The position numbers and the translations under genes were made by a program. The notes under the pieces are model-generated. The model was not told the origin of the DNA, did not search any database, and was given only the letters and a program-made list of their open reading frames with translations. From Nocardia sp. SYP-A9097 (GTDB lineage: Bacteria > Actinomycetota > Actinomycetes > Mycobacteriales > Mycobacteriaceae): a stretch of DNA of 64,000 bases. The stretch is from NCBI RefSeq assembly GCF_009649815.1, contig NZ_WJIC01000002.1, forward strand, positions 372,001 to 436,000. Reading direction: 5' to 3'. Below are positions 45,071 through 54,267 of this stretch, one piece after another (positions within the stretch are counted from its first letter, which is position 1; every line of letters starts with the position of its first letter).

Positions 45071-46654
45071 ATGGTTGCCTCCGCCGATTCCATCGTCCAG
45101 AAAGACCCTCCGAACAGCACCGATACGAGTGCCGACAGCGCCTCCGGCAGTGCCGACAGCGCCGATCTGGCCCGCTTCGGCTATCAGCCCGTCCTGCACC
45201 GCAAGCTCGGCCGCTATGCCTCGTTCGCGGCGGGCTTCTCCTTCGTCTCCATCCTGACCACGATCTTCCAATTCTTCGGCCTCGGTTACTCATTCGGTGG
45301 CGCGGCCTTCTTCTGGACCTGGCCGATCGTGTTCGCGGGGCAGTTCCTGGTGGCACTGAACTTCGCGGAATTGGCTGCGCGGTACCCGCTTTCGGGCTGC
45401 ATCTACCAGTGGTCGCGGCATCTGGCCGGGGAGCTGGTGGGCTGGTTCGCGGGCTGGATGATGATCATCGCGCAGATCGTCACCGCGGCGGCCGCGGCCA
45501 TCGCATTGCAGGTGGTGCTGCCCTCGATCTGGAGCGGATTCCAGCTCGTCGGTACCGACACCGCGCTGACCTCGCATGACGGGGCGGTGAATGCCGTTGT
45601 GCTGGGCAGCATTCTGCTGGTGCTCACCACGATCATCAATGTGGTCGGCATCGATTGGATGGCGCGGATCAATTCGCTCGGCGTCACCATCGAGATCGTC
45701 GGTGTACTCGCGGTGATCGCGGTCTTCTTCACGCACGCCGATCGCGGGCCGAGCGTGGTCACCCAGACCGATCAGGCCGCGCCGGGCTCGTACTGGGCCG
45801 CCTTCCTGGTCTCCGGACTGATGGCCGCCTATGTGATGGTCGGATTCGATTCCGCCGGTGAGCTTTCCGAGGAGACGAGGAATCCGCGCCAGGTCGCACC
45901 GCGCACTATTCTGACCGCGCTGACCGTCTCCGGTATCGGCGGTGGACTCATTCTGCTGGGCGCGCTGATGGCCGCGCCGAGCCTGTCGGACGGCTCGTTG
46001 AGCAGCGGCGGACTCGCGTATGTGATCGAGGCCAAGCTGGACAGCCCGGCGGGCAAGGTCGTACTGGCCTGCGTGGCATGCGCGATCACGGTGTGCACCT
46101 TGGCGATTCAGACCGCCGGTTCGCGGCTCATGTTCTCCATGGCGCGCGATGGCCGGCTGCCCTTCGCCGAGCGACTGGCCGCCGTGCACCCGCGCTTCGG
46201 CACCCCGGTGCTGCCCGCGGTGGTGATCGGCGCGCTGGGTATCGGCCTGCTGGTGCTGAATCTGGGCAATGCCGCCATCTTCGCGACGCTGGCGAGTGTC
46301 TGCATTGTCACGCTCTATCTGGCGTATCTTCTGGTCACGGTCCCGCTGCTGGTGCGGCGGATCAAGGGCTGGCCCGCCGATGACGCCACCACCGAGAACG
46401 GGAAGCCGCTGTTCGGTCTGGGCCGCTTCGGGATTCCGATCAACGCATTGGCCGTGGTGTGGGGCATTGCCATGGCGGTGAACCTGGCCTGGCCGCGCGC
46501 CGAGGTGTACATCCCGACCGGCGGCGGCTGGTGGATGCAGTGGGCCGCACCGCTTTTCGTCCTGGTGACGATCGCGGCGGGCGTGCTCGTGCATCGGATT
46601 GTCACACCGTCCCGCACGGTGCCGGGCACCGAAGCGATCATCCAACCCGCCTGA
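45071..46654 (+). CDS. APC-superfamily amino-acid/amine permease
   Basis: A 527-aa integral membrane protein with about 12 hydrophobic segments. FQFFGLGYSFGGAAFFWTWP in the first helices and AYVMVGFDSAGELSEETRNPRQVAPRTIL are characteristic of the amino-acid/GABA permease group (the consensus E-x3-NP motif). The N-terminal 35 residues are Ser/Asp-rich. It is first in the operon with two DUF1989 proteins, a carboxyltransferase and allophanate hydrolase, so the likely substrate is the guanidine- or urea-type compound they degrade. Other substrates, such as creatine- or amide-like amines, cannot be excluded. Confidence 0.88.
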   Translation: MVASADSIVQKDPPNSTDTSADSASGSADSADLARFGYQPVLHRKLGRYASFAAGFSFVSILTTIFQFFGLGYSFGGAAFFWTWPIVFAGQFLVALNFAELAARYPLSGCIYQWSRHLAGELVGWFAGWMMIIAQIVTAAAAAIALQVVLPSIWSGFQLVGTDTALTSHDGAVNAVVLGSILLVLTTIINVVGIDWMARINSLGVTIEIVGVLAVIAVFFTHADRGPSVVTQTDQAAPGSYWAAFLVSGLMAAYVMVGFDSAGELSEETRNPRQVAPRTILTALTVSGIGGGLILLGALMAAPSLSDGSLSSGGLAYVIEAKLDSPAGKVVLACVACAITVCTLAIQTAGSRLMFSMARDGRLPFAERLAAVHPRFGTPVLPAVVIGALGIGLLVLNLGNAAIFATLASVCIVTLYLAYLLVTVPLLVRRIKGWPADDATTENGKPLFGLGRFGIPINALAVVWGIAMAVNLAWPRAEVYIPTGGGWWMQWAAPLFVLVTIAAGVLVHRIVTPSRTVPGTEAIIQPA

Positions 46655-46664
46655 AGGAGTATCG

Positions 46665-47414
46665 ATGACGAATACCGCAGACACCTCGAGCGCCCGGGCG
46701 CATGCCCGGTCGCAGGCGGCCACCGCGATGGTGCGTGGACCGGAGCTTCCCGAGGGCATTGATTCGGCGAAAATCACTTTCGCACAGCGGATTCCGTCCG
46801 GCGGATACGCCAATGTGGTGCTCGGGCGCGGCACTCGCGTGCGCCTCGCGGATCCCGCGGGGGCCGCGTGTGCGCATCTGCTGCTGTTCCGCGCCGAATC
46901 ACCCTGGGAGCGGCTCAATGTCGCCGATACCGTGAAGGTGCCGTGGCAGGCGTACCTGTCGGCGGGGCATCCGCTGCTCTCCGATCAGGGCCGGGTGCTG
47001 GCCACCGTGGTCGCGGATTCCTCCGGTAGACACGACACCCTGTGTGGCACTTCGGCACACGCCCGGGATCGGCTGCGCATGGCGGGGGTGAAGCAGGGGC
47101 TGGAGCCGCGCGATATCGCACAGACCATCTCCTTCTTCCGCGGGGTGCGGGTGGAGCGGGACGGCGGGCTCACCCCCACCGGTAGTGCGGGTGCGGGTGG
47201 CGCGGTGGAGCTGCTCATCCATCTGCCGGTAACGCTGCTCATCGCCAATGCGGAGCATCCGCTGGACCCCACGCCCACAACGGATCTCGATCTGGTGGCG
47301 TGGTCGGCTCCGGAAGAGCTTGCCCGGCAGTTCAATACCGACCCGGAATACCTGCGCGCGGTGGAGAACACCGAATCGGATTGGCAGGCACGCACTCTGG
47401 AGGCAATCGCATGA
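46665..47414 (+). CDS. DUF1989 protein (urea-carboxylase-associated / carboxyguanidine deiminase subunit-like)
   Basis: 249 aa; ATG at 46665 has an AAGGAG ribosome binding site 7 bp upstream. The DUF1989 signature is present: LADPAGAACAHLLLFRAESPWERLNVADT, GRHDTLCGTS (likely metal-binding His/Cys residues) and FFRGVRVERDGGLT. In guanidine-degrading bacteria, two such proteins form carboxyguanidine deiminase, converting carboxyguanidine to allophanate. Its ATGA overlap with the next gene suggests the two subunits are made together. Function is inferred by family and context. Confidence 0.85.
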   Translation: MTNTADTSSARAHARSQAATAMVRGPELPEGIDSAKITFAQRIPSGGYANVVLGRGTRVRLADPAGAACAHLLLFRAESPWERLNVADTVKVPWQAYLSAGHPLLSDQGRVLATVVADSSGRHDTLCGTSAHARDRLRMAGVKQGLEPRDIAQTISFFRGVRVERDGGLTPTGSAGAGGAVELLIHLPVTLLIANAEHPLDPTPTTDLDLVAWSAPEELARQFNTDPEYLRAVENTESDWQARTLEAIA

Positions 47415-48058
47415 GCACTTCATCCGTCACCGCGTCCGACTCCGGCCCGTCCGCCCGCACCCTGGTGCTCGACGAGACCGTTCCCGCCCGCGCGCCCTGG
47501 TCGGCTGTGGTGCGCGCCGGAGATCAGCTGGAGATCATCGATCTGCACGGCAATCAGGCGGTGGACTGTCTGCTGTACGCGGCCGATGATCACACCGATC
47601 GCTACAGCGCCCAGGCCACCATTGCCGCACAACGCAATATCTTCCTGACCACCGGCAGCGTGTTGCTGACCGATGCCGGGACCGCGCTCATGACGGTGGT
47701 GGCCGATGAGGTCGGTAATCACGACACCGTCGCCGGGGCCTGCTCGCAGGAGTCCAATACGCTGCGCTACGGCCATCACACCCGCTACCAGCACGCCTGT
47801 GTGGAGAACTTCCTCGCCGAGGGTATGAAGTGGGGTCTGGGCAAGCGTGACCTGGTGTCGAATATCAACTGGTTCATGAATGTCCCGGTCGAGGCGGACG
47901 GCACGCTCGGCATCGTGGACGGACTCTCCGCCCCCGGTAAGAAGATCACCCTGCACGCCGAGATCGACACCCTCGTACTGATCTCCAACTGCCCGCAGAT
48001 CAACAACCCCTGCAATGGCTTCGACCCCACCCCGGTCCGCATGGTGGTGACCGCATGA
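47411..48058 (+). CDS. DUF1989 protein, second subunit (urea-carboxylase-associated / carboxyguanidine deiminase-like)
   Basis: 215 aa; ATG at 47411 overlaps the preceding stop (ATGA), and its own stop overlaps the next start at 48055. Signatures: [53 protein letters not shown] (His/Cys-rich, a probable metal site), [17 protein letters not shown]. It resembles its neighbour only distantly, as expected for the two halves of a heteromeric deiminase. A regulatory or scaffold role cannot be ruled out. Confidence 0.85.
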   Translation: MSTSSVTASDSGPSARTLVLDETVPARAPWSAVVRAGDQLEIIDLHGNQAVDCLLYAADDHTDRYSAQATIAAQRNIFLTTGSVLLTDAGTALMTVVADEVGNHDTVAGACSQESNTLRYGHHTRYQHACVENFLAEGMKWGLGKRDLVSNINWFMNVPVEADGTLGIVDGLSAPGKKITLHAEIDTLVLISNCPQINNPCNGFDPTPVRMVVTA

Positions 48059-50271
48059 CGCCCCTGCTACCCGAAGTCGTGGCGGTAGTCGCGGATTCCG
48101 CCACCGCGCCGGCTCCCGACGCAGCCGCACCCCCTGGCACCGCGCCGGGCCGGACGTCGGCCGCGAGCGTCGAGGTCGGTGCCGAGGCGCCGCGTACCTC
48201 GGCAGCGGTGCCGTCGGCGGCCCACATCGGCTCGGCCGCAGCGGCTTGCATGCGGGTGGAGCGGCCGGGAATGCAGACGACAGTGCAGGATTGGCCCGCA
48301 CGGGTGGGGTATTGGCATGTGGGCGTGCCGCCATCCGGGCCGATGGATGATCTGTCGTTCCGGCTGGGAAATCGGGCGCTGGGGAATCCCGAGGGTGCCG
48401 CCGGGTTGGAGTGCACGCTGGGCGGACCGGCACTGCGGTTCGACGAGCCCACCTGGGTCTGCGTGACCGGCGCGCCGGTACCCGTCACTGTGAACGGCAA
48501 GCCCGTTCAGCAGTGGCGCAGCGTGCTCGTCCCAGCCGGTGGCGTTCTGGATGTCGGCATGGTGCGCGGCCCCGGGATGCGTTGCTACATCCTGGTCGCG
48601 GGTGGCATCGAGGTGCCCGAATATCTGGGCAGCCGTTCGACTTTCACCCTCGGAAAGTTCGGTGGCGGCACCGGCCGCGCACTGGCGAGCGGCGATGCGC
48701 TGGCACTCGGCATCCGCGCGCCGGGCCCGTCCGGCGACTCCACTCTCGGGACATTCGGCAACCCATCCCGAGGGTCGTCCTGCGGCAAGGTGAGCGTCGG
48801 CGTTCCCGGGAGCGATCAACCCGTCTTCACGCACCGCTGGGAGCTGGCGGTCACGGAAGGGCCGCATGGAGCGCCGGAGTTCTTCACGCGCAATGACTTC
48901 GACACGATTATCAGCACCGATTACGAGGTGCACTTCAACTCCGATCGGACCGGGGTGCGGCTGGTCGGGCCGAAGCCGCAGTGGGCGCGGCAGGATGGCG
49001 GAGAAGCCGGGCTGCACCCGTCGAATATCCATGACACGGCGTATTCCATTGGGGCACTGGACTTCACCGGCGATACGCCGATCCTGCTCGGGCCGGACGG
49101 GCCGAGTCTGGGTGGTTTCGTGTGTCCGGTCACCGTGGTGGCGGCGGATCGCTGGAAGCTGGGGCAGCTCACTCCCGGCGACAAGGTGCGGTTCGTTCCG
49201 GTGCGCGCGGACCGGGCCGCCTCGCTGCGCGAGTTGGGCGCCGCACGCCGGGCCGCCTGGCCGGTGGTGCTCTCCTCGGGCGGTGATGGCGATGACGGTG
49301 TTCTCGCCCGGCGCGAGGGCAGCGAGACCGCAGTCACCTACCGTCGAGCCGGCAATGACGGCATGCTCATCGAATACGGTGATATGACACTGGATTTGGA
49401 GCTGCGCGCCCGCGTCCACGCACTGCACCAGGCGCTGCTGGAGCGCGCCGAACCGGGCGTCACCGAGCTCACCCCGGGCGTGCGGTCGCTGCAGGTGCGC
49501 ACCGATCCGGATCGGCTGCCGACCGCCGAGCTGTTGGATCTGCTCGGCGAGGTGGAGGCCGAACTGCCCTCCGCCGAGGACCTCGTGGTGCCCAGCCGCA
49601 CGGTGTCGCTGCCGCTGTCCTGGGACGATCCCTCGACCCGGGAGGCGATCACCCGCTATATGCACGGTGTGCGCGCCGATGCCCCGTGGTGCCCGTGGAA
49701 TATCGAATTCATCCGGCGGATGAACGGATTGCCCACGGTGGACGAGGTTTTCGACACCGTGTTCGCCGCCGAATACCTGGTGCTCGGGCTCGGCGATGTG
49801 TATTTGGGCGCACCGGTCGCCACCCCGACCGATCCGCGGCATCGACTGGTCACCACCAAGTACAACCCGGCCCGCACCTGGACGCCGGAGAATGCCGTCG
49901 GTATCGGCGGGGCGTACCTGTGTATCTACGGCATGGAGGGTCCGGGCGGCTATCAGTTCGTCGGGCGCACCACCCAGGTGTGGAATCACCGGTCCACCGG
50001 TATCGGTGAAGATCCTTGGCTGCTGCGGTATTTCGATCGCATCAGTTGGTATCCGGTGAGCGCCGAAGAGCTGGCGGACCTGCGCTCCGATGTGGCCGCC
50101 GGGCGCGGTGAACTGCGCGCACGGGATGGCGAGTTCAAGATCGCCGACTATCGCCGCTTCCTGGCCGACAATGCCGAAGCCATCGAATCGTTCCGCGCCA
50201 AGCAGGCGGAGGCTTTCTCAGCGGAACGCAATTCGTGGCGCGCGGCGGGCGAACTCACCGAAACCCCCTGA
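48055..50271 (+). CDS. Urea/guanidine carboxylase carboxyltransferase domain protein, lacking biotin carboxylase and BCCP
   Basis: 738 aa, covering only the carboxyltransferase part of urea amidolyase (normally about 1200 aa). Residues about 70-380 form the AHS2/KipA-like domain: [61 protein letters not shown]. The AHS1/KipI-like domain follows (from about 420): [56 protein letters not shown]. The usual biotin carboxylase half is absent, and the C-terminus stops at [15 protein letters not shown] with no biotin lipoyl motif (no MKM). About 65 residues of Pro/Ala-rich leader precede the domain. It must rely on partners encoded elsewhere. Confidence 0.88.
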   Translation: MTPLLPEVVAVVADSATAPAPDAAAPPGTAPGRTSAASVEVGAEAPRTSAAVPSAAHIGSAAAACMRVERPGMQTTVQDWPARVGYWHVGVPPSGPMDDLSFRLGNRALGNPEGAAGLECTLGGPALRFDEPTWVCVTGAPVPVTVNGKPVQQWRSVLVPAGGVLDVGMVRGPGMRCYILVAGGIEVPEYLGSRSTFTLGKFGGGTGRALASGDALALGIRAPGPSGDSTLGTFGNPSRGSSCGKVSVGVPGSDQPVFTHRWELAVTEGPHGAPEFFTRNDFDTIISTDYEVHFNSDRTGVRLVGPKPQWARQDGGEAGLHPSNIHDTAYSIGALDFTGDTPILLGPDGPSLGGFVCPVTVVAADRWKLGQLTPGDKVRFVPVRADRAASLRELGAARRAAWPVVLSSGGDGDDGVLARREGSETAVTYRRAGNDGMLIEYGDMTLDLELRARVHALHQALLERAEPGVTELTPGVRSLQVRTDPDRLPTAELLDLLGEVEAELPSAEDLVVPSRTVSLPLSWDDPSTREAITRYMHGVRADAPWCPWNIEFIRRMNGLPTVDEVFDTVFAAEYLVLGLGDVYLGAPVATPTDPRHRLVTTKYNPARTWTPENAVGIGGAYLCIYGMEGPGGYQFVGRTTQVWNHRSTGIGEDPWLLRYFDRISWYPVSAEELADLRSDVAAGRGELRARDGEFKIADYRRFLADNAEAIESFRAKQAEAFSAERNSWRAAGELTETP

Positions 50272-50298
50272 ACTCGAAGCATATAGAGGAGATCGAGC

Positions 50299-51921
50299 AT
50301 GTCCGTGTGGATCCACCGCCGCCCCGTATCCGAGGTTGCCGCCGAAATCGACTCCGCTACAGGCGCATTGGCGGGATTGCGGCTCGCGGTCAAGGACAAT
50401 GTCGATGTGGCGGGCATACCGACAACCGCGGGCTGCCCGGACTTCGCCTATGTCCCGCAGGCGGACGCACCGGTGGTGGCCGCACTGCGCACGGCCGGTG
50501 CGGTGGTGGTTGGTAAAACGAATCTCGATCAGTTCGCGACGGGATTGGTGGGCACCCGCTCACCGTATGGCGCGGTGGAGAACGCGCTGCGGGCCGGATA
50601 TGTCTCCGGCGGTTCGAGTTCCGGCTCGGCGGTGGCGGTGGCGCGCGGCGAGGCCGATATCGCCATCGGCACCGATACCGCCGGTTCGGGCCGGGTCCCG
50701 GCGGCACTGCACGGACTGGTGGGGATCAAGCCGACGGTGGGCGTGGTCTCCACCGAGGGCGTCGTGCCCGCCTGCCGATCGTATGACTGCGTGACAATCT
50801 TCGCCGCCACACTGGATCTCGCGAATCGAGCCATGGGGGTGATGGCGGCGGGAGCGCCGCGGCGCGCATGGCCCGCGGATGCGCGGCTGGCCGCACCACC
50901 CGCACCGGTGGTGGCGGTCTTCAATGACCTACCGGACCTCGATCCGTTGTGGCGCAGCGCTTTCGAGCACACGATCGCCAGCCTGCGCGAACGTGGCGCG
51001 ACCATTGCCGAGATCGATCCGGAACCGTTCCTGGCCGCCGCCGAACTCCTCTACAACGGCGCCCTGGTGTCCGAAAGATACTCCGCCGTAGGCGAATTCG
51101 TAGACGCGCAACCTGCTTCGGTGGATCCCACCGTGGGTTCGATCATTCGCGCCGCCCGGGATATCCCCGCCCACCAATTGGTCACGGACCTGGCCGAATT
51201 GGAGCGACTGCGGGCCCGCGCCATGGCCGGCCTCGCGGGTGCGGACGTCCTGCTCACACCGACAGTTCCGGGCCATCCGACCATTGCCGAGGTGGCGGCC
51301 GATCCGGTCGGCGCGAACTCGCGCCTCGGTACCTACACGAACTTCTGCAACCTCTTCGACATGTGTGCGGTGGCGGTCCCGGCGGGCACCGCCGGTGACG
51401 CACAGTTCGGCGTGACCGTCCTGGCTCGCGCGTTCGAAGACGCCGTCGCCTACGACGTTGCGACTCTGATTGCCGGAGAACAGGATCCACCAGTGGCCCC
51501 GGCCTGGCCACTGACAGTCGCCCCGTCCCAGGAACTCATTGTCTTCGGCGCGCACCTGCGCGGTCAGCCCCTCGAACATCAGCTGACCACGCTCGGCGCG
51601 CGCTGGGCTGGTCCGGTGCACACCTCGGCGAACTATCGCCTGGCCGCTCTCGACACCACTCCGCCCAAACCCGCGGTGACCCGTCTCCCCGACGGCGAAT
51701 CGGGCATTGCCGTGGCCGCCGAACGCTGGCTGCTCTCCCCCGCCGCGCTGGGCCGATTCCTGGCCCAACTCCCCGCTCCCATGCAATTGGGCGCGGTCGA
51801 ACTCGAGGACGGCACCTGGAGCACCGGCTTCGGTTGCGCGGGCGCAGCCGCCGAATCAGCCAAGGACATAGGTGAATACGGCGGTTGGAAAGCCGCCCTG
51901 GCCGCGGGTGCGGTCGGCTGA
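50299..51921 (+). CDS. atzF: Allophanate hydrolase
   Basis: A 540-aa two-domain protein. The amidase-signature domain (residues 1 to about 380) shows AVKDNVDVAGIPTTAGCP (catalytic Lys in KDN), GGSSSGSAVAVARGEADIAIGTDTAGSGRVPAALHGL (Ser-cisSer-Ser triad), and NLFDMCAVAVPAG. The C-terminal domain (from APSQELIVFGAHLRGQPL) converts N-carboxyurea intermediates in AtzF/DUR1,2-type enzymes. Together they turn allophanate into two CO2 and two NH3. Spaced 27 bp from the carboxyltransferase, with a GAGGAG-type ribosome binding site. The final gene of the operon. Confidence 0.93.
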   Translation: MSVWIHRRPVSEVAAEIDSATGALAGLRLAVKDNVDVAGIPTTAGCPDFAYVPQADAPVVAALRTAGAVVVGKTNLDQFATGLVGTRSPYGAVENALRAGYVSGGSSSGSAVAVARGEADIAIGTDTAGSGRVPAALHGLVGIKPTVGVVSTEGVVPACRSYDCVTIFAATLDLANRAMGVMAAGAPRRAWPADARLAAPPAPVVAVFNDLPDLDPLWRSAFEHTIASLRERGATIAEIDPEPFLAAAELLYNGALVSERYSAVGEFVDAQPASVDPTVGSIIRAARDIPAHQLVTDLAELERLRARAMAGLAGADVLLTPTVPGHPTIAEVAADPVGANSRLGTYTNFCNLFDMCAVAVPAGTAGDAQFGVTVLARAFEDAVAYDVATLIAGEQDPPVAPAWPLTVAPSQELIVFGAHLRGQPLEHQLTTLGARWAGPVHTSANYRLAALDTTPPKPAVTRLPDGESGIAVAAERWLLSPAALGRFLAQLPAPMQLGAVELEDGTWSTGFGCAGAAAESAKDIGEYGGWKAALAAGAVG

Positions 51922-51927
51922 CGACCG

Positions 51928-52527
51928 CTACCTCGGCTTGGTCCAGGTGATCGAGTAGCGCCAGAAGAGGTGGCGGCGGTAGATACGCCCCGGGAGCATC
52001 AGGGACAGCTCACGAATGTCGGCGTAGGTGTGTGGCGGTGGCCAGACAATGGGCGAGGGGTGTTCCCAGCGTTTTCTGGTGAAGCGGAACCAGTTGTAGG
52101 CGATACCCGCGCCGAGTTCACGCGGAATATCCCTGGGCCAGTTCGGCATGGCGAGCCCGGTGAGCGCCAAAGTGCCACCGGGCCTGAGCAATTCGGCCAT
52201 CCTGGTCAGGGCTGCGGCCGGGTCCATATGATGCAGGGTCGCCACCGAGACGATGCCGTCGAAGGACTCCGGTGCGAAGGGATGGGTCAGGAAATCCGCG
52301 CACAGGTAATCGATATCCGCCGGGCCCTGTGCGCGGGCCAGTTCGATACTGGGTTCGTGCAGGTCTATCCCAGTGGCGTGTGGAATCCGTTGGCGCAGAC
52401 GGCGAGTGAGCATGCCCTCGCCGCAGCCGACATCCAATACCGCGTCCGCGCCGGCGACAGCATCGACCAGTATGCCGTGATATTGGATGTTGGTATTCCA
52501 GCGGTCGGCATCCGGAATCTCGCTCAT
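51928..52527 (-). CDS. Class I SAM-dependent methyltransferase
   Basis: A 199-aa protein: SAM-binding motif I is VLDVGCGEGMLTRRL, followed by GIDLHEPSIELAR, DIDYLCADFLTHPF and FDGIVSVATLHHMDP. It begins MSEIPDADRWNTNIQYHGIL, typical of a methyltransferase-type-11 enzyme. Acceptor unknown. It is convergent with the allophanate hydrolase gene (6 bp between stops) and lies downstream of the MarR-type gene on the same strand. Confidence 0.85.
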   Translation of the reverse strand: MSEIPDADRWNTNIQYHGILVDAVAGADAVLDVGCGEGMLTRRLRQRIPHATGIDLHEPSIELARAQGPADIDYLCADFLTHPFAPESFDGIVSVATLHHMDPAAALTRMAELLRPGGTLALTGLAMPNWPRDIPRELGAGIAYNWFRFTRKRWEHPSPIVWPPPHTYADIRELSLMLPGRIYRRHLFWRYSITWTKPR

Positions 52528-52555
52528 ATCCCGAGCCTAGCGACGGCACGCGGGT

Positions 52556-53074
52556 TCAGTCCGAGATGTGGGTGGCCTCGGGATTCGCGGTATCGCGAAT
52601 GACACGCAGTGCCGCGGTGAGCGCCTCGAGTTGTGCGGGCTCGAAAAGCCCGGTGAACCACTGCTCCACGCCCGCCAGATAGGCGGGCAGCACGCGGGCC
52701 ACGCGGGTGGCTCCGGCAGCGGTGAGGACCGCGTACGAACTGCGCCGGTCACCCGGATCGGCTTCGCGGCGAACGAATCCATTGCGTTCGAGTCGATCCA
52801 CCAGGCGGGTGACACCGCTGGTGGACAGCTTCGTCTGCACCGCCAGATCGGTCATGCGGAGTTTGCGCCCGGGCGAACGACTGAGGCGTATCAGGGCATT
52901 CAGATCGAGACCGGAGAGTCCGTAGCTCTTCCAGGTCGGTTCGAGCCGGGCGAGCAGACCGTCGTGCGCCTCGTAGAGCAGGCCGACTGCGGTGAGGCGG
53001 GGGTCGTCGAAGAGATGCTTGGGATCCACGCCGAGCAGCGTAAACCAGATGACTGCATTGGGGATAGTTGACAC
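52556..53074 (-). CDS. MarR-family transcriptional regulator
   Basis: 172 aa from a GTG at 53074; a longer ATG frame from 53179 overlaps the divergent gene's promoter and lacks conserved content. Winged helix: LDLNALIRLSRSPGRKLRMTDLAVQTKLSTSGVTRLVDRLERNGFVRREADPGDRRSSYAVLTAAG. The divergent start of the SGNH hydrolase gene lies 65 bp away, with TTGTTG / CAACAA repeats between, so control of that gene is likely. Ligand unknown. Confidence 0.87.
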   Translation of the reverse strand: MSTIPNAVIWFTLLGVDPKHLFDDPRLTAVGLLYEAHDGLLARLEPTWKSYGLSGLDLNALIRLSRSPGRKLRMTDLAVQTKLSTSGVTRLVDRLERNGFVRREADPGDRRSSYAVLTAAGATRVARVLPAYLAGVEQWFTGLFEPAQLEALTAALRVIRDTANPEATHISD

Positions 53075-53139
53075 GCGGAACAAATCTTGTATGTTGTTGT
53101 CATCGCAATAGTCCGCACTGCAACAAAATGGAGGACACC

Positions 53140-54267
53140 ATGAGTACACCGCGTTGGGTGGCGAGTTTCCGTGCACCACTGGTGAATCCGGGCGAGCAGA
53201 TCCGGTTGGCCGAGCCGCGCGGATTCGACGCAGAGACCCTCCGCCAGGTAGTGCGAGTCGCCGGAGCCGGATCGCGGCTGCGGGTGCGGCTGACCAATCG
53301 CTACTCCGAACAGGACCTCACAATCGGCGCGGCACGCATCGCATTCGCGAAGGCGGGTCCGGAGATCGTCGCCGAGACCGATACCGTGCTGCGGTTCGAC
53401 GGCGCGGAGCAGGTGCGGATTCCGGCCGGAGCCGACCTGATCAGCGATCCCGTCGAACTATCGGTCGCCGCGGGAGATGAGCTGGCACTCAGCCTGTATC
53501 TGCCGGAGCCGACCGGATTCGCGGCCTTCGCGCATCTGCCCGCACAGCCGGGCTGGATTACGCCGGGCGACCGCACCGGCGATGCCACCTGGTCCGAGGC
53601 GGACGAGACCGGGTCACGTTTCTTCCTCACCGGAATTGATGTACTGACCGAGGCCGATGCCCCGGTGCTGGTCGCCTTCGGTGACTCGTGGTTCGAGGGC
53701 GTCGGCTCCACGCCGGGTGCGAATCGCCGGTCGGTGGATGTGCTGAATGAAAAGCTGCCCAAGGGGTGGGTGGTGAATCAGGGCATCGGCGGAAACCGTT
53801 TGCTCACAGATGAAGTCGGCGAGCACGGCCTGTCCAGGTTCGAACGGGACGTGCTCGCGGTGCCCGGGGTGGCGGGGGTTTGGGCCAACTTCGGCATCAA
53901 TGATCTGATCGTGGGCGGGACGACTCCGGCCGAGCAGCTCATCGCGGGGTATGTCGAGCTGGCTCGGCTGGCGCACGCGGCGGGTCTGCCGATCTACGCC
54001 GATACCATCGGGCCGTTCGCGGGCGTGATCTACCCGGATTTGAGTGTGGCAGAGGGTGTTCGGGTGCGCCGCGAGGTGAACGAGTGGCTGCGCGGCACCG
54101 ACATATTCGACGCGGTCTTCGATATCGCCGCGGCAGTACAGGATTCGGAGACCGGTGATTTCATTCGCGCCGAATTCGACAGCGGCGACGGCCTGCACCT
54201 CAATGACGACGGTCATCGGGCCATGGCCGGCGCGGTCGATATCGCCCTTCTGACGGCGCACCGCTGA
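53140..54267 (+). CDS. SGNH/GDSL-family hydrolase
   Basis: 375 aa from the ATG at 53140 (ATGGAGGACACC ribosome binding site). Residues 1-180 are a beta-rich N-terminal domain (SFRAPLVNPGEQIRLAEPRG, RLTNRYSEQDLTIG), then the SGNH catalytic domain: block I FGDSWFEGVGS (Ser in GDSW), block II GIGGNRLL, block III NFGINDLIVGG, and the Asp/His pair DGLHLNDDGHR near the C-terminus. No signal peptide. Esterase or lipase activity is implied; substrate unknown. MarR divergence suggests substrate-inducible expression. Confidence 0.87.
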   Translation: MSTPRWVASFRAPLVNPGEQIRLAEPRGFDAETLRQVVRVAGAGSRLRVRLTNRYSEQDLTIGAARIAFAKAGPEIVAETDTVLRFDGAEQVRIPAGADLISDPVELSVAAGDELALSLYLPEPTGFAAFAHLPAQPGWITPGDRTGDATWSEADETGSRFFLTGIDVLTEADAPVLVAFGDSWFEGVGSTPGANRRSVDVLNEKLPKGWVVNQGIGGNRLLTDEVGEHGLSRFERDVLAVPGVAGVWANFGINDLIVGGTTPAEQLIAGYVELARLAHAAGLPIYADTIGPFAGVIYPDLSVAEGVRVRREVNEWLRGTDIFDAVFDIAAAVQDSETGDFIRAEFDSGDGLHLNDDGHRAMAGAVDIALLTAHR

